A DNA stretch of 64,000 nucleotides from Mesorhizobium sp. M1D.F.Ca.ET.043.01.1.1 (GTDB lineage: Bacteria > Pseudomonadota > Alphaproteobacteria > Rhizobiales > Rhizobiaceae), in contig NZ_CP034444.1 of NCBI RefSeq assembly GCF_003952385.1, positions 4,154,001 through 4,218,000 of the forward strand, in the 5' to 3' direction. The translations under genes and the position numbers were made by a program. The notes under the pieces are model-generated. The model did no database searches, was not told where the DNA came from, and was given only the letters and a program-made list of their open reading frames with translations. Shown piece by piece: positions 37,098 to 44,984 of the stretch; within the stretch, counting starts at the first letter, position 1; every line of letters begins with the position of its first letter.

Positions 37098-37143
37098 AGC
37101 AATTCCAGGAAAAGTGTGACGCGGTTTTCCGTCCGGAATTGCG
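37095..37143. repeat. Dispersed rhizobial intergenic palindrome, copy 1
   Basis: The element starts TAGAGCAATTCCAGGAAAAG and ends TTCCGTCCGGAATTGCG, with GCAATTCC/GGAATTGC as inverted outer arms. It overlaps the proB stop codon (TAG at 37095-37097). A related copy lies at 59653-59727 in the opposite orientation. The family is common in Mesorhizobium intergenic DNA as far as I recall. Confidence 0.8.
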
Positions 37144-37173
37144 AAAAAACGAAGAGAGAGCGGAGGATGAACC

Positions 37174-38460
37174 ATGCTGAAGCAGCATGAAAAATCCGGG
37201 GAAGACACGGTGGCGCTGATGGCCGATATCGGCCGCCGCGCCCGCGCCGCCGCCCGACCGTTGGCCATTGCCACCACCGCCGCCAAGAACGCCGCGCTTG
37301 TCGCCATGGCCGAAGCCATTCTTCGCAACGAGCAGGCGATCCTCGACGCCAACGCAATCGACGTCTCGAATGGCGACGAATCCGGCCTTTCCGGTTCCTT
37401 CATGGACCGGTTGAAACTGACACCGTCGCGCATCAAGGCAATGGCCGAGGGCACCCGCGAGATCGCAGCGCTCAAGGATCCCGTCGGCGACGTGATTGCC
37501 GAGTGGGACCGGCCGAACGGGCTGCATATCGAGCGCGTGCGCACGCCGCTCGGCGTCATCGGCGTCATCTATGAAAGCCGGCCGAACGTGACGGCCGATG
37601 CCGGCGCGCTCTGCCTGAAGGCGGGAAATCCGGTGATCCTGCGCGGCGGCTCGGATTCGCTCAATTCGTCGTCGGCTATCCATGCCTGCATGGTCGAAGG
37701 GCTGAAGGCCGCCGGCCTGCCCGAGGATGCCATCCAGCTGGTGCCGACCACCGACCGCGCCGCGGTCGGCGAGATGCTCAAAGGTCTCGACGGCAATCTC
37801 GATGTCATCATCCCGCGCGGCGGCAAAAGCCTGGTCGGGCGCGTGCAGAGCGAGGCGCGCGTGCCGGTGTTCGCCCACCTCGAAGGCATCTGCCATCTCT
37901 ATGTCGACCGCTCGGCCAAGCTCGACATGGCGGTGAGGATCGTCGTCAACGCCAAGATGCGGCGCACCGGCGTGTGCGGCGCGGCCGAGACGCTGCTGGT
38001 CGACCGCGCGGTTGCCTCCACGCATCTGGTGCCGATCCTCGAGGCGCTGCGCGCCGCCGGCTGCGAGATCCATGCCGACGCCGAGGTGATGAAAGCTTTC
38101 TCGGATGCCAGCGCGGCGACCGATGCCGACTGGGTGACGGAGTATCTCGACGCCATCATCGCGGTGAAGCTGGTCGACGGCGTCGCCGGCGCGATCGAGC
38201 ATATCGAGACCTTCTCGTCGCACCACACCGAGGCGATCGTTGCCGAGGAAGCGCGCGCGGTCGAAAAATTCTTCAACGAGATCGACTCGGCGATCCTGCT
38301 GCACAACGCCTCGACGCAGTTCGCCGATGGCGGCGAGTTCGGCATGGGCGCCGAGATCGGCATCGCCACCGGCAAGATGCATGCCCGCGGACCGGTCGGC
38401 GTCGAACAGCTGACCTCGTTCAAATACCGCGTGCGCGGGTCGGGGCAGGTGAGGCCTTGA
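37174..38460 (+). CDS. proA: Gamma-glutamyl phosphate reductase
   Basis: Second step of proline synthesis, NADPH-dependent reduction of glutamyl phosphate. 428 residues. Seen: the aldehyde-dehydrogenase-like fold with [35 protein letters not shown], and the catalytic cysteine in [28 protein letters not shown] ribosome binding site precedes the ATG. nadD follows 29 bp later. Confidence 0.97.
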   Translation: MLKQHEKSGEDTVALMADIGRRARAAARPLAIATTAAKNAALVAMAEAILRNEQAILDANAIDVSNGDESGLSGSFMDRLKLTPSRIKAMAEGTREIAALKDPVGDVIAEWDRPNGLHIERVRTPLGVIGVIYESRPNVTADAGALCLKAGNPVILRGGSDSLNSSSAIHACMVEGLKAAGLPEDAIQLVPTTDRAAVGEMLKGLDGNLDVIIPRGGKSLVGRVQSEARVPVFAHLEGICHLYVDRSAKLDMAVRIVVNAKMRRTGVCGAAETLLVDRAVASTHLVPILEALRAAGCEIHADAEVMKAFSDASAATDADWVTEYLDAIIAVKLVDGVAGAIEHIETFSSHHTEAIVAEEARAVEKFFNEIDSAILLHNASTQFADGGEFGMGAEIGIATGKMHARGPVGVEQLTSFKYRVRGSGQVRP

Positions 38461-38489
38461 AGCTGTTTGCCCCAAGGGCCTGAAGCTTC

Positions 38490-39122
38490 ATGCTTTCCCA
38501 GCTTGAACAGCCCGTTCCCGCCCCCTACCTCCGCATGCCGCATGCCGGCAGGGGGCTGACCGTCGGCCTGTTCGGCGGTTCCTTCAACCCGCCGCATGCC
38601 GGTCATGCGCTGGTGGCCGAGATTGCGCTCCGGCGCCTGGCGCTTGACCAGCTGTGGTGGATCGTGACGCCCGGCAATCCGCTGAAAAGCGCGCGCGAAC
38701 TGGCGCCGCTCGCCGAGCGCATAGTGCAGTCCGAAAAGGTCGCCAGGAACCCGAGGATCAAGGTCACCGCCTTCGAGGCGGCGCAGCATGTCCGCTATAC
38801 CGCCGACACGCTGGCCCTGGTCAAGGCGCGCAACCCGGGCGTCGACTTCGTCTGGATCATGGGCGCGGACAGCTTGCGCGATTTCCATCGCTGGCAGCGC
38901 TGGCGCGAGATCGTGCTGACCTTCCCGATCGCGGTCATCGACCGGCCGGGCGCCACGCTCTCCTTCCTGTCGTCGGTCGTCGCCAAGACCTTCGACTATG
39001 CCCGCATCGACGAGGGCGATGCGCCGCTGCTTGCCCGCATGCGGGCGCCGGCATGGACCTTCATCCACGGCCCGCGCTCGTCGCTCTCCTCCACAGCGAT
39101 CCGCAACGCGGGGAAGGGCTAG
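38490..39122 (+). CDS. nadD: Nicotinate-nucleotide adenylyltransferase
   Basis: Makes deamido-NAD from nicotinate mononucleotide and ATP. 210 residues. The nucleotidyltransferase motif is in VGLFGGSFNPPHAGHALVAE, and the C-terminal SSTAIRN matches the ISSTxIR motif. In many alphaproteobacteria rsfS follows directly; here about 4.7 kb with IS elements, an MFS gene and an MscS gene intervene. Confidence 0.96.
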   Translation: MLSQLEQPVPAPYLRMPHAGRGLTVGLFGGSFNPPHAGHALVAEIALRRLALDQLWWIVTPGNPLKSARELAPLAERIVQSEKVARNPRIKVTAFEAAQHVRYTADTLALVKARNPGVDFVWIMGADSLRDFHRWQRWREIVLTFPIAVIDRPGATLSFLSSVVAKTFDYARIDEGDAPLLARMRAPAWTFIHGPRSSLSSTAIRNAGKG

Positions 39123-39127
39123 CGCCT

Positions 39128-39265
39128 TCCTTCTCCCCTTGTGGGAGAAGGTGGCCGCGAAGCGGCCGGATGAGGGGTGCTCCAGGGAAAGCCGACGTCT
39201 CACTCCGCTGGAACACCCCTCATCCGTCTCGGCGCTATCGCGCCGATCCACCTTCTCCCACAAGG
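39128..39265. repeat. Large palindromic repeat element interrupted by an IS
   Basis: The left arm begins CTTCTCCCCTTGTGGGAGAA and runs to a GGATGAGGGGTGCTCCAG segment. The right arm reads CTGGAACACCCCTCATCCG and ends CCACCTTCTCCCACAAGG, the reverse complement with imperfections. The outer end of the element continues after the insertion sequence at 41455 (cacaaggggagaagga). Dispersed palindromes of this type are common in rhizobial genomes. Confidence 0.85.
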
Positions 39266-39391
39266 GGCCTGTTGCGCAGTTAGCGCGAACAGACCCTCGA
39301 GGCGGTTTGGCCCGTGAGGTCTCGCTCATTTTTGGCTTTTGGGGTGGAGTTTGATGGTGGCGGGCGGCCTTAGGCTGGATGCTAGAGCGTT

Positions 39392-39991
39392 TCAGGTTTT
39401 GACGGAAGCGTATCCGGCGTTGTTGAAGTAGTTTGAGCATTCGTCGGGTTCTATGGTGGCGACGAGGTGTCCGATGTGTCGCCAGGTGTCGTCGATGGTT
39501 CGCTTCTGGGCAGTTCGCATCCAGTGCTTGATCTTGGCGAAGGCCTGCTCGATCGGGTTGAGATCTGGCGAGTATGGCGGCAGGTACCAGAGCCTGGCGC
39601 CTGCGGCGCGGATCATCTGCCGGATGGCTGCCGACTTGTGGGAGCCGAGATTGTCCATGACGACGATGTCGCCCGGCTCAAGCACTGGCACGAGCTGCTG
39701 CTCGACATAGGCGCGGAAACACTGGCCGTTGATCGGCCCGTCGAAGACGCAAGGTGCAGTCAGCCGGTCGCAGCGCAGCGCGCCGAGGAAGGTCAGCGTG
39801 CGCCAGTGGCCGTATGGAGCCAAGCCGCGCAGGCGTTTGCCCTTCGGCCCCCAACCGCGCAGCGGCGCCATGTTGGTCTTGATCCAGGTTTCGTCGATGA
39901 AGACCAACTGCCGTGGGTCGAGACCGGACTGCCAGGAACGCCAGCGTTGTCGCCGTCGCGCGATGTCAGCGCGGGCTTGCTCAAGGGCCAA
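39392..39991 (-). CDS. IS630 transposase, C-terminal part (ORFB)
   Basis: 199 residues in the -1 frame relative to ORFA, with no start of its own needed. DDE residues are visible: Asp in LVFIDETWIKTN, Asp in DIVVMDNLGSHKS and Glu in LNPIEQAFAKIK. It would be made by frameshifting from ORFA at the T8 run (A8 on the coding strand) at 39997-40004. Confidence 0.9.
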   Translation of the reverse strand: MALEQARADIARRRQRWRSWQSGLDPRQLVFIDETWIKTNMAPLRGWGPKGKRLRGLAPYGHWRTLTFLGALRCDRLTAPCVFDGPINGQCFRAYVEQQLVPVLEPGDIVVMDNLGSHKSAAIRQMIRAAGARLWYLPPYSPDLNPIEQAFAKIKHWMRTAQKRTIDDTWRHIGHLVATIEPDECSNYFNNAGYASVKT

Positions 39992-40340
39992 CAGAGTTTT
40001 TTTTGAACCGCAAACCCTCGCGCCGCAGGAACTGCCACACCGTATCGTGCGATACCTTCACACCGCGCGCCGCAAGTTCGTCCTTTAGCCGATGCAGCGA
40101 CAGATGCGGCGTCTGATTGATCCTCTCCACGATGAAGGCCCGGTGCGGCTCCAGAACCCGCTTGCGATGGCCGCCCATCTTGCCGGGCGCGACCGACCCA
40201 CTCGCTCGATAGCGCTGCGACCACTTCACCGCCGACGACACCGCTATGCCAAAACGAGCCGCAACCGTGCGGCAGCTCTCACCAGCCGCGATCGCCACAA
40301 CAACACGCTCACGAAGATCATTCGAAAGAGGTCGCGTCAT
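39981..40340 (-). CDS. IS630 transposase, N-terminal part (ORFA)
   Basis: 119 residues from MTRPLSNDLRERVV at 40340. The N-terminus is a helix-turn-helix DNA-binding domain (CRTVAARFGIAVSSAVKWSQ) followed by a winged helix (HLSLHRLKDELAARGVKVS). A longer in-frame extension upstream lies across the terminal repeat and is not expected to be translated. A run of eight A residues near the end allows a -1 shift into ORFB. Confidence 0.88.
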   Translation of the reverse strand: MTRPLSNDLRERVVVAIAAGESCRTVAARFGIAVSSAVKWSQRYRASGSVAPGKMGGHRKRVLEPHRAFIVERINQTPHLSLHRLKDELAARGVKVSHDTVWQFLRREGLRFKKNSVGP

Positions 40341-40441
40341 CCGATGCTGGCCTCCGATCCAGCCAGCATCTTGAATCACAAAATCAGCCTCTCCGGAATC
40401 CCTCTTCGATTCTGTCAAAAGCTGAACCGCTCTAGGCGCAC

Positions 40442-41395
40442 CTATCCTGTGATTGCCGCCCATCGGCGCATGTTGAAAGCGATCGCGGCAAGTGTCACCT
40501 GGGCTGCGGCCTTGGCCAGTCCGACATAGCGGATTGTGGTCAGTTTCATGCGGTTCTTGAGCGTGGCGAAGGTCGTCTCCACCGCCGCCCGCCGTCGTGC
40601 GATCAGGCGATTGTAGCGCTTGAGCCGCTCGGGCAGCGAATGGTGCTTATTGGGGCGGCGGGCAATGCGCGGCTTCCTGCCCTCGGCCTTGAGCCGAGCA
40701 CGCCGGGCATGCGTGTCATAGGCGGCATCCGCCCACACCGTCTTCTCGTCGCCTCGGATCAAGTGATCGGCCACTACCGTGTCGTTGACGTTGGCCGGCG
40801 TGGTGATCACCGTGCGGATCAGACCAGAGCCCTCGTCGACCCCAACATGGGCCTTGTAGCCGAAGGTAAAGCCGCCCTTGCCCCGCCGCACGGGACGGGC
40901 ATCGGCATCCTTCGAGGGCCGCTCGGCTGTCGGCGGCGCCGAGACCGCATCGATCAGCGTCGCATCCAGCATCGTGCCGCGCTTCAGGATCACGCCGGCC
41001 TTCTCCACCTGCCGGTCCAGTTCGCCAAACAGCCTTTCCATCAGCCCTTCGCCGACAAGCAGGTTGCGGAAGCGCGACAGCACTGTGTGATCGGGAATGC
41101 TCTCCTCAAGGCCAAGCCCGACAAAGCGCCGGAACGACAGCCGGTCACCCAGCGCTTCCTCGAGTTCGCGATCCGATAGCCCATAGAGCGATTGCAGCAG
41201 CAGTGCTTTGAACAGAACCAGCGGAGGCCAAGCCGCACGTCCCGGGCCGCCATCGCGTAGCGGGTTGAGCAGCTTCTCGAAGCGATACCACTTCACCAGA
41301 CCGGACAGCCGATCGAGCGGCGAGGATCCACCAGCAAGCTTCTGGCCCAGAAATGCTTCCGCCAGGCTCAACTGACCCGTCCGCTTCACCGCCAT
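40442..41395 (-). CDS. IS5-family transposase
   Basis: 317 residues from MAVKRTGQLSLAEA at 41395; the ATG 15 codons upstream is too near the IS end. An N-terminal DUF772-type domain (FKALLLQSLYGLSDRELEEA) precedes the DDE catalytic core: Asp in TMLDATLIDA, Asp in VWADAAYDTH and Glu in RRAAVETTFATLK. No lesion is visible, so it may still be active. Confidence 0.93.
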   Translation of the reverse strand: MAVKRTGQLSLAEAFLGQKLAGGSSPLDRLSGLVKWYRFEKLLNPLRDGGPGRAAWPPLVLFKALLLQSLYGLSDRELEEALGDRLSFRRFVGLGLEESIPDHTVLSRFRNLLVGEGLMERLFGELDRQVEKAGVILKRGTMLDATLIDAVSAPPTAERPSKDADARPVRRGKGGFTFGYKAHVGVDEGSGLIRTVITTPANVNDTVVADHLIRGDEKTVWADAAYDTHARRARLKAEGRKPRIARRPNKHHSLPERLKRYNRLIARRRAAVETTFATLKNRMKLTTIRYVGLAKAAAQVTLAAIAFNMRRWAAITG

Positions 41396-41534
41396 CGCGA
41401 TTCCCTCCGAGTTCCAACTCAGAGAATCACAACCAGCCAATTATGCAACAGGCCCACAAGGGGAGAAGGAGAAGGCGCGCCATGTCGCTTTTACAGCGGC
41501 CTTTCATTCGCCGATCAGCCAAGCTGGAGCCAGC

Positions 41535-42815
41535 ATGCTGGAGAAGAGCCGCACCACCACCGATCCGGGCGCGCAATCGGCGCCGCTGATCGCCATTGCC
41601 AGCGTCATCGTGTCGATGGCGCTGATCGCGATCGGCAACGGGCTGATGTTCGCCTTCATTCCGGTGCGGCTCGGCGCCGACGGCTTCGATCCGACATGGG
41701 CCGGGCTGATCGTCACCGGACTTTCGGCCGGCGGACTCGCCGGCTGCATCCTGACCGGACCTCTGGTCCGGCGCGTTGGCCATGCTCGCGCGTTCATGGT
41801 GCTTTCGGCGCTGATCGCGCTCTCCAACGTGGCGATCGGCGCCGGACCGATCCCGTTGCTGTGGATCGCGGCGCGGGCGCTCTACGGCTTTGCCATTTGC
41901 GGGTTGTTCATCGTTGCGCAGAGCTGGCTCAACGATGCCTTGCCGAACGCCATACGCGGCCGGGTCATGGCGGTGTTCTACGTCGCCTATATCGGCGGAT
42001 TGGGCGTCGGCTATGCGACGCTTGCCGCGATCGACATTCAGACGGCGGCGGCGCCGCTGATCGGCATCGCCTTCACCGCGCTGTCCATCCTGCCGGTGGG
42101 CATGACGCGGCTTGCCCAGCCGCCCGCGCCGCAGGCGGCTTCGGTGGCGCTCGGGCAAGCCTGGAAGATCTCGCCGGTCGGCGTCGTCGGCATGCTCGCC
42201 GTCGGCGGCCTGTCGATGATAATTTCCGGTTTCGCGCCGATCCACGCCACCGCCAAGGGCTACAGCCAGGCGGATGTGGCGCTGCTTTTGTCGGCGATGC
42301 CGGTCGGCACGCTGATGCTGCAGATCCCGCTCGGCTGGCTTTCGGACCGCACCGACCGGCGCTACGTGCTGGCGGGCGCGGCGGCGCTGGCGGTGGTGGC
42401 GAGCCTGCTCGCCATCGCCTTCGACGGCGGCGCGCTGATGGCGCTGGTGGTGATCTATCTGATCTGGGACGGCGCGTCGGAATCGATCTATTCGCTTTCC
42501 AGCGCCCACGCCGCCGACCGCTCCAGGAAGGACGAGATGCTGGCGCTCTCGAGCTCGCTGCTTTTTGCCTGGTCGCTGTCCGGCTTCATCGTGCCCGGCA
42601 TCGTGACGGCGCTTTCGGCCGTCTTCGGCACCGCGACCTTCATCTATGTCGGCATCTTCATCGCTTCGGCTTTCTGCCTGTTCGTGCTTTGGCGCGTGTT
42701 TGCGGCGCGGCCGACACCCGCGGCCGCCACCGGCAGCTTCGCGCCGATGTCGGCGCAGACGCCTCTGCCGGTGGAGCTCGCCTTCGCGCCGGACGAGCCG
42801 GCGACCAGGAACTGA
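41535..42815 (+). CDS. MFS-family transporter
   Basis: 426 residues with about 12 hydrophobic segments. Seen: the MFS loop 2-3 motif as GPLVRRVGHARAF and loop 8-9 as GWLSDRTDRRYVL. It is probably a drug or metabolite exporter of the YcaD/UhpC-like group, but the substrate cannot be inferred. The gene stands alone between the IS and an opposing MscS gene. Confidence 0.85.
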   Translation: MLEKSRTTTDPGAQSAPLIAIASVIVSMALIAIGNGLMFAFIPVRLGADGFDPTWAGLIVTGLSAGGLAGCILTGPLVRRVGHARAFMVLSALIALSNVAIGAGPIPLLWIAARALYGFAICGLFIVAQSWLNDALPNAIRGRVMAVFYVAYIGGLGVGYATLAAIDIQTAAAPLIGIAFTALSILPVGMTRLAQPPAPQAASVALGQAWKISPVGVVGMLAVGGLSMIISGFAPIHATAKGYSQADVALLLSAMPVGTLMLQIPLGWLSDRTDRRYVLAGAAALAVVASLLAIAFDGGALMALVVIYLIWDGASESIYSLSSAHAADRSRKDEMLALSSSLLFAWSLSGFIVPGIVTALSAVFGTATFIYVGIFIASAFCLFVLWRVFAARPTPAAATGSFAPMSAQTPLPVELAFAPDEPATRN

Positions 42816-42819
42816 AAGG

Positions 42820-43671
42820 TTATTGCTTGCGAGCCTCCGCGGCCGGCGCCTCGGGCGGCGGCAAGGGGATCGAAATGCCCTCATTGTCGAAGGCCTGCTT
42901 GGCGCGCTTGGTCATGTCGATCTGGGTGGCGAAGTAATCGGCCGCCGACGTCCAGTAGCGCAGCGTCAGCGAAACCGTGGTTTCGCCCAGGCCCGCCACG
43001 AAGGCGATCGGCGCCGGTTCGCGCCGGATGCGCTTCTCGGTGCCGGCGATGGCAAGCAGCGTCTTCTGCCCGCGGTCGATGTCGTTCCACGAGCCGATGC
43101 TCAAGCTGATGTCGGTGCGCCTGACACCGTTGCGGGTGAAGTTGCGCACCGGCTGGTTCCACAGTGTCGAGTTGGGCGCCAGGATGTAGACGCCTTCGAC
43201 GGTGCGCAGCTTGGTCGCGAACAGGCCGATCTCCTCGACCGTGCCGGCAATCGAGCCGACCTCGATGGATTCGCCGATACGGAAAGGCCGCAGCGCCAAG
43301 AGCATGATGCCGGCGGCAATGTTCTGCAGCGTGCCCTGCAGCGCCAGTCCGATGGCCAGGCCAACGGCGCCGATGGCGGCAATGATGGAAGCGGTCTGCA
43401 CGCCGAACTGGCCGAGCACCATGATGACGACAAGGATCAGGATGGCGTAGCGGACGATCTTCGAGAAGAAATGACGCAAGGTGGCGTCGAAGCCGTGGAT
43501 GTGGCCGAGGCCGGCGAAGATCGAGCGCTCGGCAAGGCCGGCGACGAAATAGCCGACAACCAGAAGGATGACGGCGCCGATCGCCGAGAAGGAATAGGAA
43601 ACGATGAGCGTGGAGAGCTGCGCAAGCCCGGCCTGAACAACGAGAAGTGCCTCTTGCGGGTCTGTCGGCAT
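42820..43671 (-). CDS. MscS-family small-conductance mechanosensitive channel
   Basis: 283 residues with three N-terminal membrane helices. The pore helix has the Ala/Gly-rich pattern QTASIIAAIGAVGLAIGLAL followed by QGTLQNIAAGIMLLALRPF, typical of MscS TM3, then the beta domain (GDIVEV-like: GESIEVGSIAGTVEEIGLF). It releases solutes after osmotic down-shift. It converges on the MFS gene, with 4 bp between their stops. Confidence 0.93.
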   Translation of the reverse strand: MPTDPQEALLVVQAGLAQLSTLIVSYSFSAIGAVILLVVGYFVAGLAERSIFAGLGHIHGFDATLRHFFSKIVRYAILILVVIMVLGQFGVQTASIIAAIGAVGLAIGLALQGTLQNIAAGIMLLALRPFRIGESIEVGSIAGTVEEIGLFATKLRTVEGVYILAPNSTLWNQPVRNFTRNGVRRTDISLSIGSWNDIDRGQKTLLAIAGTEKRIRREPAPIAFVAGLGETTVSLTLRYWTSAADYFATQIDMTKRAKQAFDNEGISIPLPPPEAPAAEARKQ

Positions 43672-43823
43672 GATAAGTCCCCTTTGATCGTTGAGCCGAT
43701 AACCCGTGCCAGGCGCAAAGGGTTCCGACTTTTTTCGGGCGCTGCGGAACCTGCCGAAGAGGGGCGCGTTGGCCCCGGCAGGGCGCCCCGTCTTGAAACT
43801 GCAATGGAACTCTGCCTATCTAA

Positions 43824-44291
43824 GTGGTGTCACCTGATTTGGCGGGTGATTTGGTTGTTCTTGTTGGGAAAGGAAACACACTGAGAACAGCACTGCGGAA
43901 GAAGGCCGATATCGTGCCTTCGCCGGCCGGGATCAGCGGAAACGATGCTGCGTCCCTCGCCATCACGACAGTCCTTGCCAGTCTGGAAGACTCCAAGGCC
44001 GAAAACATCGTCTCAATCGACATCCAGGGTAAATCGAGCCTCGGCGACTACATGGTCATCGCCTCGGGCCGATCGCACCGTCATGTCTCGGCTGTCGCCG
44101 ATCATCTCCTCAAGGCGCTCAAGGATGCCGGTCTCGGCATGGCGCGCGTCGAGGGGCTGGCCAGCGCCGACTGGGTCCTGATCGATTCGGGCGACATCAT
44201 CGTCCACGTCTTCCGTCCCGAAGTCCGCGAATTCTACAATCTCGAAAAGATGTGGCAGGCGCCGGACCTCGAGGAAGAGACCTTGCACTGA
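43824..44291 (+). CDS. rsfS: Ribosomal silencing factor RsfS
   Basis: Binds uL14 and blocks subunit joining when nutrients are low. The conserved Iojap domain starts near ASLAITTVLASLEDSKAENI and includes SSLGDYMVIASGRSHRHVSA and DWVLIDSGDIIVHVF. The start is uncertain. GTG at 43824 gives 155 residues; the best purine-rich stretch (GGGAAAGGAAA at about 43864-43874) lies just before CTG 43878, which would give about 137. rlmH follows. Confidence 0.9.
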   Translation: MVSPDLAGDLVVLVGKGNTLRTALRKKADIVPSPAGISGNDAASLAITTVLASLEDSKAENIVSIDIQGKSSLGDYMVIASGRSHRHVSAVADHLLKALKDAGLGMARVEGLASADWVLIDSGDIIVHVFRPEVREFYNLEKMWQAPDLEEETLH

Positions 44292-44352
44292 GCCACATCG
44301 CATGCCGTGACCGTTCCGGTCCGGCGCCGATAGGGTGCTCGCCGAGGCGAGG

Positions 44353-44835
44353 ATGAAGATCACCGTTCATGCCGTGGGCCGAATGAAGACCGGCCCCGAG
44401 AGAGAACTCGCCGACCGCTATTTCGAGCGCTTCGCCAAGAGCGGGCCTGCGGTCGGGCTGGAATTTGCCGGCATCGTCGAGATCCCCGAGAGCCGCGGCC
44501 AGAGCGCCGACGAGCGCCGCCGCGAGGAGGGCCAGAAGCTGCAGGCCCAGTTGCAGCAAGGCACGGTGCTCATCCTGCTCGACGAACGCGGCAAGGCGCT
44601 CTCCTCAGAGGATCTCGCCGCGCGCATCGGCCAGTTGCGCGACAGCGGCCGCAAGGCGCTGGTCGTCGCGATCGGCGGCGCCGACGGGCATGACAGATCC
44701 TTGCGCGACGAGGCCGATCTGATGCTGTCTTTCGGGGCGCTGACCTGGCCGCACCAGCTGGTGCGCGTCATGCTCGGCGAGCAGCTCTATCGGATCGCCA
44801 CCATCTTGTCCGGGCATCCCTATCATCGCTCTTGA
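44353..44835 (+). CDS. rlmH: 23S rRNA pseudouridine(1915) N3-methyltransferase
   Basis: 160 residues from MKITVHAVGRMKTGPERELA; a start six codons upstream is also in frame. SPOUT-fold methyltransferase with VLILLDERGKALSSEDLA, the SAM-binding loop AIGGADGHD, and the knot motif MLSFGALTWPHQLVRVML. It modifies helix 69 of the large subunit. It follows rsfS as in many alphaproteobacteria. Confidence 0.95.
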   Translation: MKITVHAVGRMKTGPERELADRYFERFAKSGPAVGLEFAGIVEIPESRGQSADERRREEGQKLQAQLQQGTVLILLDERGKALSSEDLAARIGQLRDSGRKALVVAIGGADGHDRSLRDEADLMLSFGALTWPHQLVRVMLGEQLYRIATILSGHPYHRS

Positions 44836-44984
44836 GTCATGGTTTGCGATATGGGCCCCGAAAGCTGGGGATCACCTCGGCCTGCACGGATTTCCGCCTC
44901 AATGACCCGACATCACGGTTGATGCGGGTGCTTCCAACATGGTTGATGGTTCGTTAACGAAGCGGCGGATAGAGTCGAGGCCTG

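Larger units (their letters stand above)
39383..40434. mobile_element. IS630-family insertion sequence nested in the IS5-family element
   Basis: Terminal inverted repeats of 25 bp (39383-39407 and 40410-40434) match at 22 positions, with TAGAGCG...TTTTGAC as the shared core. TA is found at both ends, the usual target duplication for IS630/mariner elements. It encodes ORFA and ORFB on the minus strand with an A8 slippery run between them. Joining the flanks restores the IS5 tail. Confidence 0.92.
39266..41454. mobile_element. IS5-family insertion sequence, itself carrying an IS630 insertion
   Basis: The ends GGCCTGTTGC (39266-39275) and GCAACAGGCC (41445-41454) are perfect terminal inverted repeats. 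The flanks carry the direct repeat CACAAGG (39259-39265 and 41455-41461), extendable to 9 bp if the repeat is read one base shorter. Removing it rejoins the palindromic element exactly. The transposase gene is intact at 40442-41395. About 1.05 kb at 39383-40434 is a second element in its non-coding tail. Confidence 0.9.

Noticed and set aside
37899..39440. 513-codon minus-strand frame opposite proA and nadD
   Set aside because: Low-complexity translation running through two real genes, the palindromic repeat and an IS end.
41427..42884. 485-codon minus-strand frame opposite the MFS gene
   Set aside because: The translation is almost only Arg, Asp, Gly and His, a typical shadow, while the plus strand encodes clear membrane segments.
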